Below, piece by piece: positions 22,330 to 32,750 of a stretch of 64,000 nucleotides of DNA. A program made the translations under genes and the position numbers. A model generated the notes under the pieces. It had not been told where the DNA came from. It saw only the letters and a program-made list of their open reading frames with translations, and made no database searches. The stretch lies in the NCBI GenBank assembly GCA_958496175.1, contig OY292275.1, forward strand, positions 11,284,001 through 11,348,000. Reading direction: 5' to 3'. Positions within the stretch are counted from its first letter, which is position 1. Each line of letters opens with the position of its first letter. The DNA comes from Sisyra terminalis (taxonomy: Eukaryota; Arthropoda; Insecta; Neuroptera; Sisyridae).

Positions 22330-23700
22330 GTTTATTATAGACATCACTGAAAGAATAAAAGGATGGGGAAAAATCAAAAAGTACTTAAGAATTTGGAAAA
22401 TCAATATCCCAATTCAGAATTACAAGAAGGAGATGATGTAAATGAGGACAGCAAAGAACTGTTCATTATAAAGAGCAAGATCAAAAAAAAAAAAACAAAA
22501 GATCAAGGAAGAAAAGCGATGAAAGTTAATGGAATTTTCATTGAAATTTTAGAAAAAAAAAATTGTTTAAACAAGGTATTGGATCAATGGTTCTTAACCT
22601 GGGTTCAATAGACCTTTCCCACAAAGAAAGAAAGAAAATCTTAAACGAAGTGTGGTTCCATGATTATAGAATCATGGAACAGCTACTATTTTAGCCAATA
22701 TACTAGGTAGAAAATTGAAAAAGAAAATGGAGGAGGTGTTGAATGAAAAATAGTTTGATTTCCGAAAAGAAACGAAGGATGCCATATAAATAAACTAATT
22801 ACTTGAAAAGGAGCCAAACAGGGATCAGGGACTAGGGAATATTTCCTAGAATGGCAGAAGGTTTTTGATCGAGTGAATTGAAAAAAAACTAAGGGATATT
22901 CTTCGAAGAAATGAGTTCACTTTAAGAGGTAAATGATTTGAACAACTAATAACTTGTGCAGCTAACAAAAAGTTATAATTCTTAAAAGTGAAGAAAGTTT
23001 TAAAAGCACAAAGAAACAAGAACAATTCGGAACTTTATCATATATTTATTATTTATTCCGATCCTGAGTTTGTCTTCAATTATTATAAAAGAACCTCAAA
23101 TCCTCAGAACCATAAAAATTGAAAATTCAGAACACTGCAATGTGGAAAAAACCATCAAATATGCTGACGAATTGATGTTAATAATAGAAACAGAAGAACC
23201 ATAAATGACATGGAACCATTTCACAGTTTCATTTTTATGGGAGAAACTTATGGAATGAACTTAAATACTTGAATATCAAAATTTATGAAAATATCAATGC
23301 GAATAAAGTCAACAATACCCAATTCAAATATTTAGAAGACATTATCGCCAAAGAGGGGCAATCCAACAGAAAAAAATTATTCAATAGAAGGAAGAAAAAA
23401 TTGGAATTTAAACTTCGGAAACAGTTGCTTAAGTGGTGTGGTATGAACTATGGAGCGAATTACAGTATGAATCGGAAACACGAACTCTGGAAACACGGAA
23501 GAAAATTCTAGAGGTTTTTGAAATTGGGTACTGAAGAAGAATGCAAATATTAAATGAACGAATTCACAGGAACATAAAAGTATTGATAAGAGTCAACGAG
23601 AAAAAAATCTCATCAATGGAATTGCATAAAGAAAGCTTAAATCCGACAGAATGGATTATATTTTCAGAGGATAAAAGCTTATTTCGGAAGATAAGTACGA
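22330..23700 (+). pseudogene. Non-LTR reverse-transcriptase relic
   Basis: This is a decayed plus-strand LINE of the same family as the one at 1-790. Recognisable pieces in order: ERIKGWGKIKKYLRIW near 22350; ANILGRKLKKKMEEVLNEK followed by FDFRKET near 22695-22770 (palm entry); LEWQKVFDRVN near 22845-22880, equivalent to the catalytic IDxxKAFDRV motif; GETYGMN near 23240; and TQFKYLEDIIAKEGQSN near 23315-23365, matching the FKYLGSIITEDG block. Then LRKQLLKWCGMNYGANYSMN lies near 23420-23470 (cf. YGSETWT). Many stops. A hAT-like end, CAATGGTTCTTAACCTGGGT, at about 22586 suggests a further insertion inside it. Confidence 0.7.
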
Positions 23701-23739
23701 GGGATGTTTTCAAAGTTCTGGGAATTTAACTATATTTTT

Positions 23740-24477
23740 TATTATTTTACTAATTTTTAAGTTTCTCAACGTTATCTCTATTTAATTAAAAACATTTATC
23801 CTAACGGTAAACTAGTTTTTTAAGATGTCCGTTAAGATGTTAGTTAACTTTCAAATTTGGGAACCGAGATGATAATCACTTAGTGCAAGATCCGGGAAAT
23901 AAGGTGAGTTACGAAAGCAATTTCCATTGTATATTGTTCAAAACATCCTTCTTTTTCTTGCGTTATATGGTCCTGTTGCAATAATGAACGGTTATGGAAC
24001 TTTTCAGACCGTTTTTTGACAAGTGCCTGTCCCAGTGATCCGGGTAATAAATTTGATGAATATCCTGTACTAATTAAAGTAACTTTCGCTTGACAATTCA
24101 TAAAAGTAATCCCAGAATACAGTAAGCATTACTCTCCTAACAGACGAACTTAACGAGCTTAAATGGAGCCCCTTCTTCAGGGTTTTGGCATTTTTTGAAA
24201 TGACTTTTGGTTTCAGAATAGAAATAAAGAATCCAAGTTTTAACATTGGTTATTATTCGTTACTAAAATTCATTACCGTAACGGGTTAACAGTTCTTGAA
24301 GTTGACGACAAGTATTCGACTTGCCAATTAAATATGAGCCAATCACTTATTAAATAGTCGGTTTAAAGTGTTAGCTTACAAAGCTCATTTTTAATGATTT
24401 TTAATGATTAGGAAGGGAATACTAAATTCTACCGAATATCAAACTGATAAATCACTTTAAATATAGAAATTTAAAAC
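23740..24477. other. AT-rich stretch, no gene seen
   Basis: No coding region, RNA gene or clear repeat was supported. Confidence 0.5.
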
Positions 24478-24830
24478 AGATGATAAAATTCAGATCTCAG
24501 CTTTTATTAAATAAGAAAACAATTCAGTTTATTTAAGATCGTTTTTTTTTTTATTTAATATTTTTTAATATTCAAATTAGCTACGTTTCGTTACGTATCG
24601 TAACTTCATCAGGCTTCTTGAATCACAAAAAAATGTAATATTTTCAATATAAATTGAAAATATTATTATTTAAATTGAAATATTTTCAATTTAAATTGAA
24701 AATATTATATTTTTTGTGATTCAAGAAGCCTGATAAAGTAACGATACGTAAGGAAACGCAGCTAATTTGAATATTAACAAATATTAAATAAAAAAAACCG
24801 ATCTTTAACAACCTGAATTGTCTTCTTATT
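24478..24830. mobile_element. Fold-back element, copy 1 of a three-copy family
   Basis: The arms pair AATAAGAAAACAATTCAG...TTTAAGATCG (24511-24541) with CGATCTTTAACAACCTGAAT-TGTCTTCTTATT (24799-24830), and the inner TAGCTACGTTTCGTTACGTA-TCGTAACTTCATCAGGC with its inverted copy near 24724-24765. The centre is AATTTAAATT-type AT palindromes. The left side carries a further outer segment (CAGATCTCAGCTTTTATTAA), missing at the right but present at the right end of the 55 kb copy. Confidence 0.85.
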
Positions 24831-24947
24831 GAAATTTAAAACTATAACCTGAAAGGAAAACCTGATATCTATACTAACTTATGTAGCTTACATTCCCTTT
24901 TTTTCTTCTTCTATAAAAATTGTTAAAATGGACTTAGCAGGTTAACA

Positions 24948-25168
24948 CTCTAAGCCATGGGTCGGCAACCTGCGGCCCACGGGCCGCATGCGGCCCGCAA
25001 GATTCTCGCCGCAATGCACATGACGGACACATAGCGTTTTATTTTTAAAACTAAAATATTTGTACATAAATATTGTAGGTATACCTACTGCCAGTGCGGC
25101 CTGCACTGATCCCCATGAAAAATATTTGGCCCTTTTACAACAAAAGGTTGCCGACCCATGCTCTAAGC
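24948..25168. mobile_element. hAT MITE with perfect 8-bp target-site duplication
   Basis: The 205-bp element at 24956-25160 has 16-bp inverted ends (CATGGGTCGGCAACCT and AGGTTGCCGACCCATG). It is flanked by the identical octamer CTCTAAGC at 24948-24955 and 25161-25168. The GGTCGGCAACCTGCGGCCC end motif followed by GGGCCGCATGCGGCCC is typical of widespread non-autonomous hAT families. There is no coding capacity. Perfect ends and target duplication point to a fairly recent insertion. Confidence 0.95.
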
Positions 25169-27500
25169 CAACGAAGTGCTACTTAGAGCTTCATTTTCCG
25201 TCTCGTTTTTTAAGCTGAAATTAGTTTTTTGTTTAAAAGAAATAAAATTTTAGTAAATTGGTCTTAGAATTCTTTTCTAGAACAATTTGTATAAAATAAA
25301 CGAATATGATATAATGAGATTTGGAAGACAGAGCTTTGAAAGCTGTAACTTAACTTAGTATTTGGTACCTTTGGAAATAATCAACTAAAGTGGAACTAAT
25401 ACAATCTTGGTAAGACTAGTGGGAAGATAAGACTAACAACAATAACATATTTAGACTATTTTTGCTAAATTAAAATGAAGGTCCTTTCTTGTATTCCCAA
25501 TTAGAAAATATTCAAAACAAACACTGTATGGATAACACGCGACAAATGACAAATAAATAAGACCTTAAATCACATTACCATGATTTATTTTGAGGAAATT
25601 TTCCAAATCATTTCAATCAATTAATATATATAATGTCCTTATCAATAAAAATATATTTAATTTCCATTTATCAGTTATGGAAAATAAATGCGTATAGCGA
25701 ATGATGTTCTTGGCTTTGGTATGCCTATATAGGCAGCGGCTGTTATGATGTTGAGAGATAATATTTCACATAAGTTGCAATGATACGAAAAAAAATCAAA
25801 CAGTGATGAAACTTGAATGATGGAAAGTTCATTAAACTTAAATAAAGGCAAAGCGTTTATGAATAAATTTTAATGTAGTACTAATGTGTAACATTATGCG
25901 TATTTTCTTTCAATGATTGCGCATGCAGAGTTTATGTATACATACTTTTTATCCTAATTAAATTCACTTGACGTAATTGATAAAGAAGTTTTGTGAACAT
26001 TTGATTTGTTCTTATCACTGCTGCTTAACCTCTTAGTGACCAATTTAACATAAGCATTGCGTAATTACCATAAAATCTATAGAAGCGTGCAAGTGTTTCC
26101 ATTGGCTCATATGTGCACTCCTCTTACAATTATCAAATATCAGAAGTAATCGATTTGAAAAAAAATTGTCGAAATTTCTTTTTTCAATTCAGTGATTTTC
26201 TTTGAATGTATGACGGTCTTGTTGTTGGGCCATTGTTTTCGGTAGTGTGGCGAGGTAAGGAAAAAGAAAAAAAAATGAGACCTGATTGGTATGCATGGCA
26301 AGATGGTCCTGGCAGGCTCGAAAATGTTTGTCATATGTAGGGCAATTCAAATATTAAGCAACACTGTCATCGCTAAATCAAGCAAATCTCAGGGTCATAA
26401 CATACTTTAAATTACGTTTAATATAAATATTGACCAGCAACAACAGTCTGTTTGTCACATTTTCACGTATTTTGCCTTGCTAAATCGAAATAGGACTTAA
26501 GTTTTTATTCAAGTTTAGTGTAAATATCTGTTAATTAAAAGTTCTTATGGCTTTGTATTATCCAATTTGAATTGAGGTCTTTTAAGAGGTCGAAGTACTC
26601 GGGCGATTTTATCCACTTATTTTAACACTTTTTATATCTACTATAGATAAAGTCCTCGGATTACCAAACTTGAAATCAAATGCCAAAAGGACTAAAGATA
26701 TGAGGAAAATTAACAATTATCTTCTCCTTATTTTCGAAACAGATTTTGGGGGAAAATATTTTTTTTAAAACAAAGCCTTCAAATCCAAAGCTCATGGCAA
26801 GTATTAGGTAAACCTATGTCTAAATGTTACCCTAATATCGGGACAAAAATGTTATAGTATAAGACAAACATTACTAAAAGCTTTGTTGCAAAATTGTAAG
26901 GTATTCAAATGAAATTGAAGTCCCATAGTATTGTTGCGTTTTTTAAAAGTCAAGTTTTCACTAACTTACCCACTCCCGCAGTAACCCTCTTCATTATACG
27001 ATACGTTGCCTTTGCATGACAAAAATGGGGTGCAGAAAATTGTACATAAATTTAACGAAATTGGGAGTAAATATTGGAAAGTTATGAAACACTACCATGG
27101 ACTAAAACCCTATTGAAAGAGGTATTTAAAGGCATTTTCAAAGAAGACGTTTAAAGTTATAAAAAGTATTTTAAATGTAATGATTTCAAAAAGCCTCAAA
27201 TACCTATTTTTACAGGGAACCCATAGAAGTGAAACCAACAAAAATGTAAGCTACTAGATAATGAGACGAATGTAAAATTTCGAGAGTTATAGGATAGTTT
27301 TAGGGTTGAGTTATGATAATATTGATACCAAGTTGAAAATTATTTTAAATTTTATTCATATAGTATAAATTTTTCCAGACTCCGAGTTGGAATTTTCAAT
27401 AAAGCATATGAGAGGCTTATTGTAACTGAAGTATGAAAGAAATATTTTAGTTTCGATTTGATTAATAGATAGATCGTTGGCATACGGATAATTACGTCGA
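25169..27500. other. Stretch without a recognisable gene
   Basis: No supported coding region. The interval 25700-26340 has more varied composition than average but shows no motif I can name. Confidence 0.5.
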
Positions 27501-27648
27501 GTGGAAGAACCAAGCAGAAAACAAAGACTCATGTTCTCACTTTCAGATAATCACAGCTGGGAGATCGAAAATCAGTGGAAGGACGAAGCAGAAAACATAA
27601 AGAGGGTATTCCCATCAATAGTCTATCACAGCTGGATGATCGAAATTT
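27501..27648. repeat. Two-copy tandem duplication, period 74 bp
   Basis: Copies start GTGGAAGAACCAAGCAGAAA (27501) and GTGGAAGGACGAAGCAGAAA (27575), and both end TCACAGCTGG(G/A)(A/T)GATCGAAA. They lie immediately 3' of the stop codon of the minus-strand H2B-like frame, so they would fall in its 3' untranslated region if it is expressed. Confidence 0.75.
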
Positions 27649-28004
27649 ACTCGTAATTACGTAATATATCGTCAATTACAGTTTTTGATTTCGTTATTGA
27701 TACAGTGCGACTGCCGCGACTGCTATACATTTTTACAATTAATTTGGTGTTCAAAAACTCCATCAAAGAGTTCATTGTATCCAATACAATAATTACATTA
27801 AAATGTCCACTTAAAATTTTTGGTATTTTATCTTGTAATGAATTTGCGATACCTTTGATGTGTATTTTATTAAATTTTCGTTGATGGACTTTTTGCGGTC
27901 TCTTTAGTCTTGCAGTCTTGTTTTCTTTTTTTTCGATAATCACGATAATATTCTGTATTCGTTTCCGGAATACCTTAAAAATGTTTTGATTAAAATAATT
28001 ATAT
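27647..28004 (-). CDS. Possible divergent histone H2B-like fold protein (start unresolved)
   Basis: The minus-strand frame is open from about 28004 to a TAA at 27649-27647; no ATG occurs before the middle of the frame. A basic N-terminal part (ENKTARLKRPQKVHQRK) is followed by FNKIHIKGIANSLQDKIPK, then LDTMNSLMEFLNTKLIVKMY and SRTVSITKSKTVIDDILRNY-E at the C-terminus. The MNS followed by a helix, then an (R)(T)xxIT turn and a short final helix, resembles the alpha2-L2-alpha3 part of H2B (SIMNSFVNDIF...RSTITSREIQ). The spacing from MNS to the end of alpha3 differs from H2B by only two residues, while the alpha1-alpha2 part is about seven to nine residues longer. The H2B C-terminal helix is missing. 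No histone 3' stem-loop was found. The missing ATG may mean an upstream exon, or a pseudogene. A chance resemblance remains possible. Confidence 0.3.
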
Positions 28005-28630
28005 GTTTAAGTAAACAATACACAATTCGCCACGGTTGTTAGGACGACTTTTCCCTAGCAGCGTAATACACTGTAATGTTTTCTATTTCATCCTTTCGTT
28101 CGTTAAATCGTATAGATTTGTATGTTTATCTCTTTTGAGTGTCGCTTTTTCGTTTCAGGAAATTTATCAAGTCTTAACGATGCTAAAAAAGTTTTCTACG
28201 TTTGATTCGAAACTACTCTTAGCTAAGAAAAGATTCAAAAAGGCCTAGGAACTGCTTTCTGAAAAGTTACTTTGGATATAAAATCGGACTACAATTGAGG
28301 AAAATTATTTTTATAAAAAAAGGATTTAAATTTTTCGATTAAATTTGAAAAACAAAATTGCCCTTAAAATTTCCTTGCAGAGCCGAGGAATGTTATATCT
28401 TCTTACTAAAAAATGAGATACTAAAAATTTTAAATTTTTAGCCTTAACTACTTTTATATATCTTGTAGAGAATTTCACATAATTTTCGTAATAAAAATTA
28501 ATCCCATTTTTGCTAAACTTTAGTTTCATCCTTCAACGTATGCAACGCTTCATACAGAAATGCCAAGCCTATTTGATCCTTTTCCGATTTAAGGGTTGTC
28601 TTTAATAAATACAATGTACCTCTTTCCATA
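28005..28630. other. Intergenic DNA, no firm gene
   Basis: A short plus-strand frame follows an acceptor-like TTTTCGTTTCAG near 28145-28158 and encodes about 30 residues ending KKRFKKA before a TAG at 28245. It is too short and unrecognised to call. Confidence 0.4.
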
Positions 28631-28871
28631 GAATTTTCGGCTCAAGTATACTTAAGCACACCCACAATCTGGCAATGTTGCATTTTCGACTTTGTTTTCA
28701 ATTAAATTCGCAATGTTTTTGTTAATTCCATTCTAATATGGTATTATTCTCTCTTTTGTGGCTAAATTTTCATTATGGACCGATTTAATCGCGAATTAAA
28801 TTAAAAACAAAGTCGAAAATGCAACATTGCCAGATTGTGGGTGTGCTAAAGTACACATGAGCCGAATTTTC
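28631..28871. mobile_element. Fold-back MITE with about 80-bp inverted ends
   Basis: GAATTTTCGGCTCAAGTATA...AGCACACCCACAATCTGGCA at the left pairs with TGCCAGATTGTGGGTGTGCT...ACATGAGCCGAATTTTC at the right. The inner ATGTTGCATTTTCGACTTTG is matched near 28812-28832. The unique centre is about 85 bp and non-coding. Confidence 0.85.
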
Positions 28872-29009
28872 AAACCCATGCAACTCCAACATAATTGTAC
28901 AAAGCTTTCTTGATTGTTCACTATAATTTCTTTTTTATTTTCAAATAAATTGCATAATCTACAAAGGGTTGCAATAAGTGCATTCAATCCATAGACATGT
29001 AATCACTAG

Positions 29010-29765
29010 TCCCAGTAGATTAGTGCTGTATACGTACAAAATATATTTTTAACAATCAATAACAATTATAGTAATTCTTATAGCGATAACAACAATCATA
29101 AAAACAATCAACAGTAGCAATAAGAATAATAATAGCAGTCTAAAACAACAATATCAATGCAAATAATAATGTGCAACATTAATATATAAGTAATTTACAA
29201 AAAATAGAGCTATATAATAAGAAATAATAATTTGGCAATAAATAGTTGATAGGAACTAATTAATAATATTCTTGGGAACTTGGACTCAAATAATAAGACA
29301 TTAAATTTTCAAATTATCTCAACTAAATTTGATTTAAATGAGATGATTTGAAAATTTAACGTTTTATTATTTGAGTCCAAGTTCCCAAGAACATTATTAA
29401 TTATTTACCACACCATGGATGAGAACAACCAGGGTTAATAGGAACATTTGTTTAGTTACAAAATCTATCAGGCAAATCTATTACATTCCATTTTTGTAAC
29501 CTTCTTATCATCTCACTGTTGTCCAATAAGTTTATTGCGAGATGGTTGGAATGATCGTCTAATTTTGTCAGGTATTTTTTACTAAATCTTTGAATTTCCG
29601 CCTTTACAGATGGCATTTCTGTATCTTCATGTATTTTTTATTGTTTACATACCATGGAGCACCGATTATTTGTCGTAGGGTCCTCGATTGAAATCTTTGT
29701 AGGATTTCAATGTTGGAGTTGGATGCAGTACCCCACAACTGTATTCCATATAATTTCTTCTTATA
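29010..29765 (-). pseudogene. Jockey-like retrotransposon 3' end (C-terminus and 3' tail)
   Basis: Minus-strand translation from 29765 reads KLYGIQLWGTASNSNIEILQ, then RFQSRTLRQIIGAPWYVNN, the C-terminal RT boundary of Jockey-clade ORF2. Frameshifted continuations give EIQRFSKKYLTKLDDHSNHL, INLLDNSEMIRRLQKWNVID and LPDRFCN, then a stop near 29450, very close to the family's usual ending. The rest of the pol region is absent (5' truncation at 29766). The 3' untranslated part seems to continue to about 29010, where CAACAATA/ATAACAA-type short repeats dominate, but it is split by a hairpin element at 29257-29404. Confidence 0.8.
29257..29404. mobile_element. Hairpin MITE, about 65-bp arms
   Basis: TAATTAATAATATTCTTGGG-AACTTGGACTCAAATAATAA at the left pairs with its inverted copy (TTATTATTTGAGTCCAAGTT-CCCAAGAACATTATTAATTA) ending at 29404, and the arms continue through AAATTTTCAAATTATCTC. 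The loop is about 15-20 nt. It is inserted in the 3' region of the Jockey relic. Confidence 0.85.
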
Positions 29766-30320
29766 TATAAACTAGCTATCTTGCCGTGTGTCCGTACAGA
29801 ATGGGTTATGCGCTCTGTAATCCCCACTTACGCATTCAAAACGTTGGTAAGAGTACTTACTCACTAATGTATTTATTTGTGAATACGTATTTCGAATTTT
29901 CAGGTTTACAATATGTGAAAGCCAAAAAAACATAATGCTAATTTATAAACTTAACTTAACAAGTTTCAGATATATCTACTTATCAGAGTTTAAATTTTTA
30001 AGCAGAATCTAAGTTTTTGTTTCTAATAATAAATCAACTTTGTTTTATATTAAGCAGTAATAACGTTTCGCTTTTAACGGACTTTGATTGATTATTAAAT
30101 TTGAAATTTCGATTGTTTATTAAACGTTATCCCTTACAAACTTTGCTACCGTTTTTCACTCTTTTAGGGGAGAAATTTTCAAAAGCCCTTTCTTATTATA
30201 TATCTGCATCTTATAAGGAAAACACTTTCCAAATTTCATCGACAAAAGTGCATTTATATTTGAAAATACAATGTAAAACGAAAAAAAATAATGACCTTCT
30301 TTATATTAGTTAACATGACT
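29766..30320. repeat. RTE-like/SINE-like interspersed tail repeat
   Basis: This has the look of the abundant insect repeat tails of RTE-type elements: an ACTAGCT start near 29772, a TTTTTCACTCTTTTAGGGGAG-AAATTTTCAAAA block at about 30153-30183, then a TAAGGAAAAC...CCAAATTTCATC block near 30215-30240. It shares AATTTGAAATTTCGATTGTT with 53.25 kb and, with one change, with 30.79 kb. Orientation is uncertain because different motifs argue for different strands. Confidence 0.5.
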
Positions 30321-30699
30321 AAAAAGCTATTCGAGTTCGCACATTTGGACATTGTAGATACAAAGTCGTTGGAAATAGGTGGAAAGCGTGTAAGTAAATT
30401 CGAATATTTTATTTATTTTCAATAACAATAATTGGTTTTCAAATTGTTCTAAATACTGAAAAAAAGTTAGCATGGAAGATTTTATATTTTAATTGACTGT
30501 GAAATATATGGCAAAAAATTGCTACCTTAATGCTTTTCAGCCGAATATATAATTACTCCAGATCACAACAATTGGTTCATAAAAAAATAGATTTTAAAAA
30601 GTTTGATTGTTGAAAAACGAACCAAAATTTAGAATCGCCTATTTGGTATAAGTACTACTTTCATACTAATTAAGTGAAATGACGTTATTTAAAATGTTA

Positions 30700-30895
30700 T
30701 TATTAAAATAATATAAAAAAAAAACACTTATATATTATTTCTTAATATAATTTTAGATAAACTTTTTTTATATTAACAACACTTTGATTATTAAATTTAA
30801 AATTTCGATTGTTGATTAACTCTACATTATCTCATATTAAACATTTTATTGAGATAAAACCTTTAGCTGCGAATGCCACGGGCAACTACTAGTAA
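30700..30895. repeat. Second partial copy of the same tail repeat
   Basis: TTGATTATTAAATTTAAAAT-TTCGATTGTTGATTAA at about 30782-30818 matches 30088-30125. The segment ends GCGAATGCCACGGGCAACTA-CTAGT at about 30871-30892, the inverse of the ACTAGxxGxxxCCCGxGxxxTTCGC start of the repeat at 61.29 kb. Confidence 0.5.
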
Positions 30896-30949
30896 AACAT
30901 AAAATATTAACAGGTTTAAGTTCGCAAAAAATAACGTTATTTTGCTATC

Positions 30950-31560
30950 TTTTTGATAATTTCTCGCATAATATATTGGCAAGTAAGAGTTTATTCCGCC
31001 AGTGTGGCAACAAGGACACTTTTCGCAACAATTTCATGCATGACAAATGATGTGACGTGCAGGGTTAATTTGCAACCTTCAAAAAGGAATATGCACATTA
31101 CTGTAGAGCAGAGGTACAGATGGAAAATGATTTCGGTATTTGGTGTGTCATAAACAGTGTCAATGTGCCGGTGGCCTTGTCTTATGCAAGCGAATGCATT
31201 TGATTCGCATTGATCAGGCACATGATGAATGATTTGTTCTTTCAACAATTATGTTGAGTAATAATCGTTCAATTCCAAGAAACACGGAACTCGGCAACGC
31301 CAAAATGCAATCGCCGTATTTCACATGCCTCAAATTTCAAACTAAGACATCCGCTTTAGTTTCTTGACAACATCAGCAATGATAACAGAACATAATATGA
31401 TAATATGAAGAAAACATTTCTGTGATCATCCGCGATATCAAATCAACTCTTTTCTTTTTTTTCCCCTTGTCCGTTCCACTGTTGTCATTCTTGTTCAATT
31501 AGCATGGGATAATGACCCCATGGCATCGTAGATTCATAGTCGATAATAATATAAACTCAT
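30950..31560. other. Higher-complexity non-coding segment
   Basis: Composition is more balanced than the surroundings and lacks long homopolymers. Short opposed frames (30953-31153 and 31248-30991) are each other's shadows and match nothing. It is a possible regulatory region. Confidence 0.3.
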
Positions 31561-32444
31561 TAAAAATATCATTCCACTAATTTCATATTCAGTAAACGTG
31601 TAGGACTTTAACGTCACTGTACCTATAATTGACTTTAGCTACATATATCTTCGAGGATACCAATTCGCCGATCGCGTAAACACTTTAAAATGTTTTGCGT
31701 GTAGATCGCATAATATTTTTTTACTAATTACTTAAAAAAAAAAAGTAAAAAAAAAACCTTTTTTTCTTCTAAATCTTATAATTTCTTGAAGGTTACATAT
31801 TTTTTTCCAAACTTCCTTATTTAGATTTTTATTTTATTTTTATTTTCACCTTGATAGACGTTAGCAATTTTTTTTTAATGTGACAACAGTTGTGAAAATA
31901 TGTCTTATAAATAGACTCTAAAATAAATATTTTCACTATTGTAACTGTTAAGTGTATAGTTAGACTCAATTTCTTTGAGGCTTTCTCTGCAATATATTAT
32001 GTAAATGTAAGCAAACAATGAGCAAATTTGTTCATAATTTTCGGAACTAAAAAACCACCACATTGTATAACTAACAATAATAGTCCCAATAAAAAAGAAT
32101 CATGTTTTTTGCAACATTTTCTAAAACACATTATTTCTGAAGATATTGAACACAATTTCGCAAAAACCAATACAATCGATTTAATTAAAATTTTGTCCAC
32201 TTCTTTTGACTAAAATTGACCAGTTATTGGATGAAGGACTCATTTTAAAGGTTAATACTAGGGAAAATTTTATCAACAATTCTTTATTTTCACGTCAATG
32301 TGTCATTCCTATTTACTACAAAATACCTAAAGTTGTAGATTTTTGGCTACAAAAATTTTTCTTAAAATATGGAGAAATATAGAAGAAGTAGAGGGATGAA
32401 AAGGAGATAGGCCTCCTAGTTAAGAAATATCCTTAAATAGATTG
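31561..32444. other. AT-rich stretch, no gene seen
   Basis: No supported coding region or repeat. Confidence 0.5.
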
Positions 32445-32750
32445 GTATAGATATCGCGGGAAAACTGTTCCAGCTATGTATACAATATATAAAATATATT
32501 GCAGTCCAATTTATGTAGTATAATTTAACATAATAATATACAAATTTAATATAATAATATACAAATTTAATATAATAGTATATAAACTTAATATGATAAT
32601 ATATAAAAATCATACCACCAACATAAATTGAACTTCTGTTCAAATTTATGTTGGTGGTATGATTTTTATATATTATTATATTAAATTATACTACATAAAT
32701 TGGACTGCAATATATTTTATATATTGTATACACAGTATAACTGTTCAAAG
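32445..32750. mobile_element. Fold-back element with a 21-bp minisatellite in one arm
   Basis: ACAATATATAAAATATATTG-CAGTCCAATTTATGTAGTATAATTTA in the left arm (about 32481-32526) recurs inverted at about 32681-32735. The centre is CACCAACATAAATTGAACTT...TTCAAATTTATGTTGGTG (about 32616-32659). The left arm additionally contains about four copies of an AATATAATAATATACAAATTT-like 21-bp unit (32525-32605), whereas the right arm has about one. Confidence 0.8.

Noticed and set aside
27440..27646. Histone 3' stem-loop downstream of the H2B-like frame
   Set aside because: No GGYYYUHUNARRRCC-type hairpin was found, so this gives no support for a replication-dependent histone gene.
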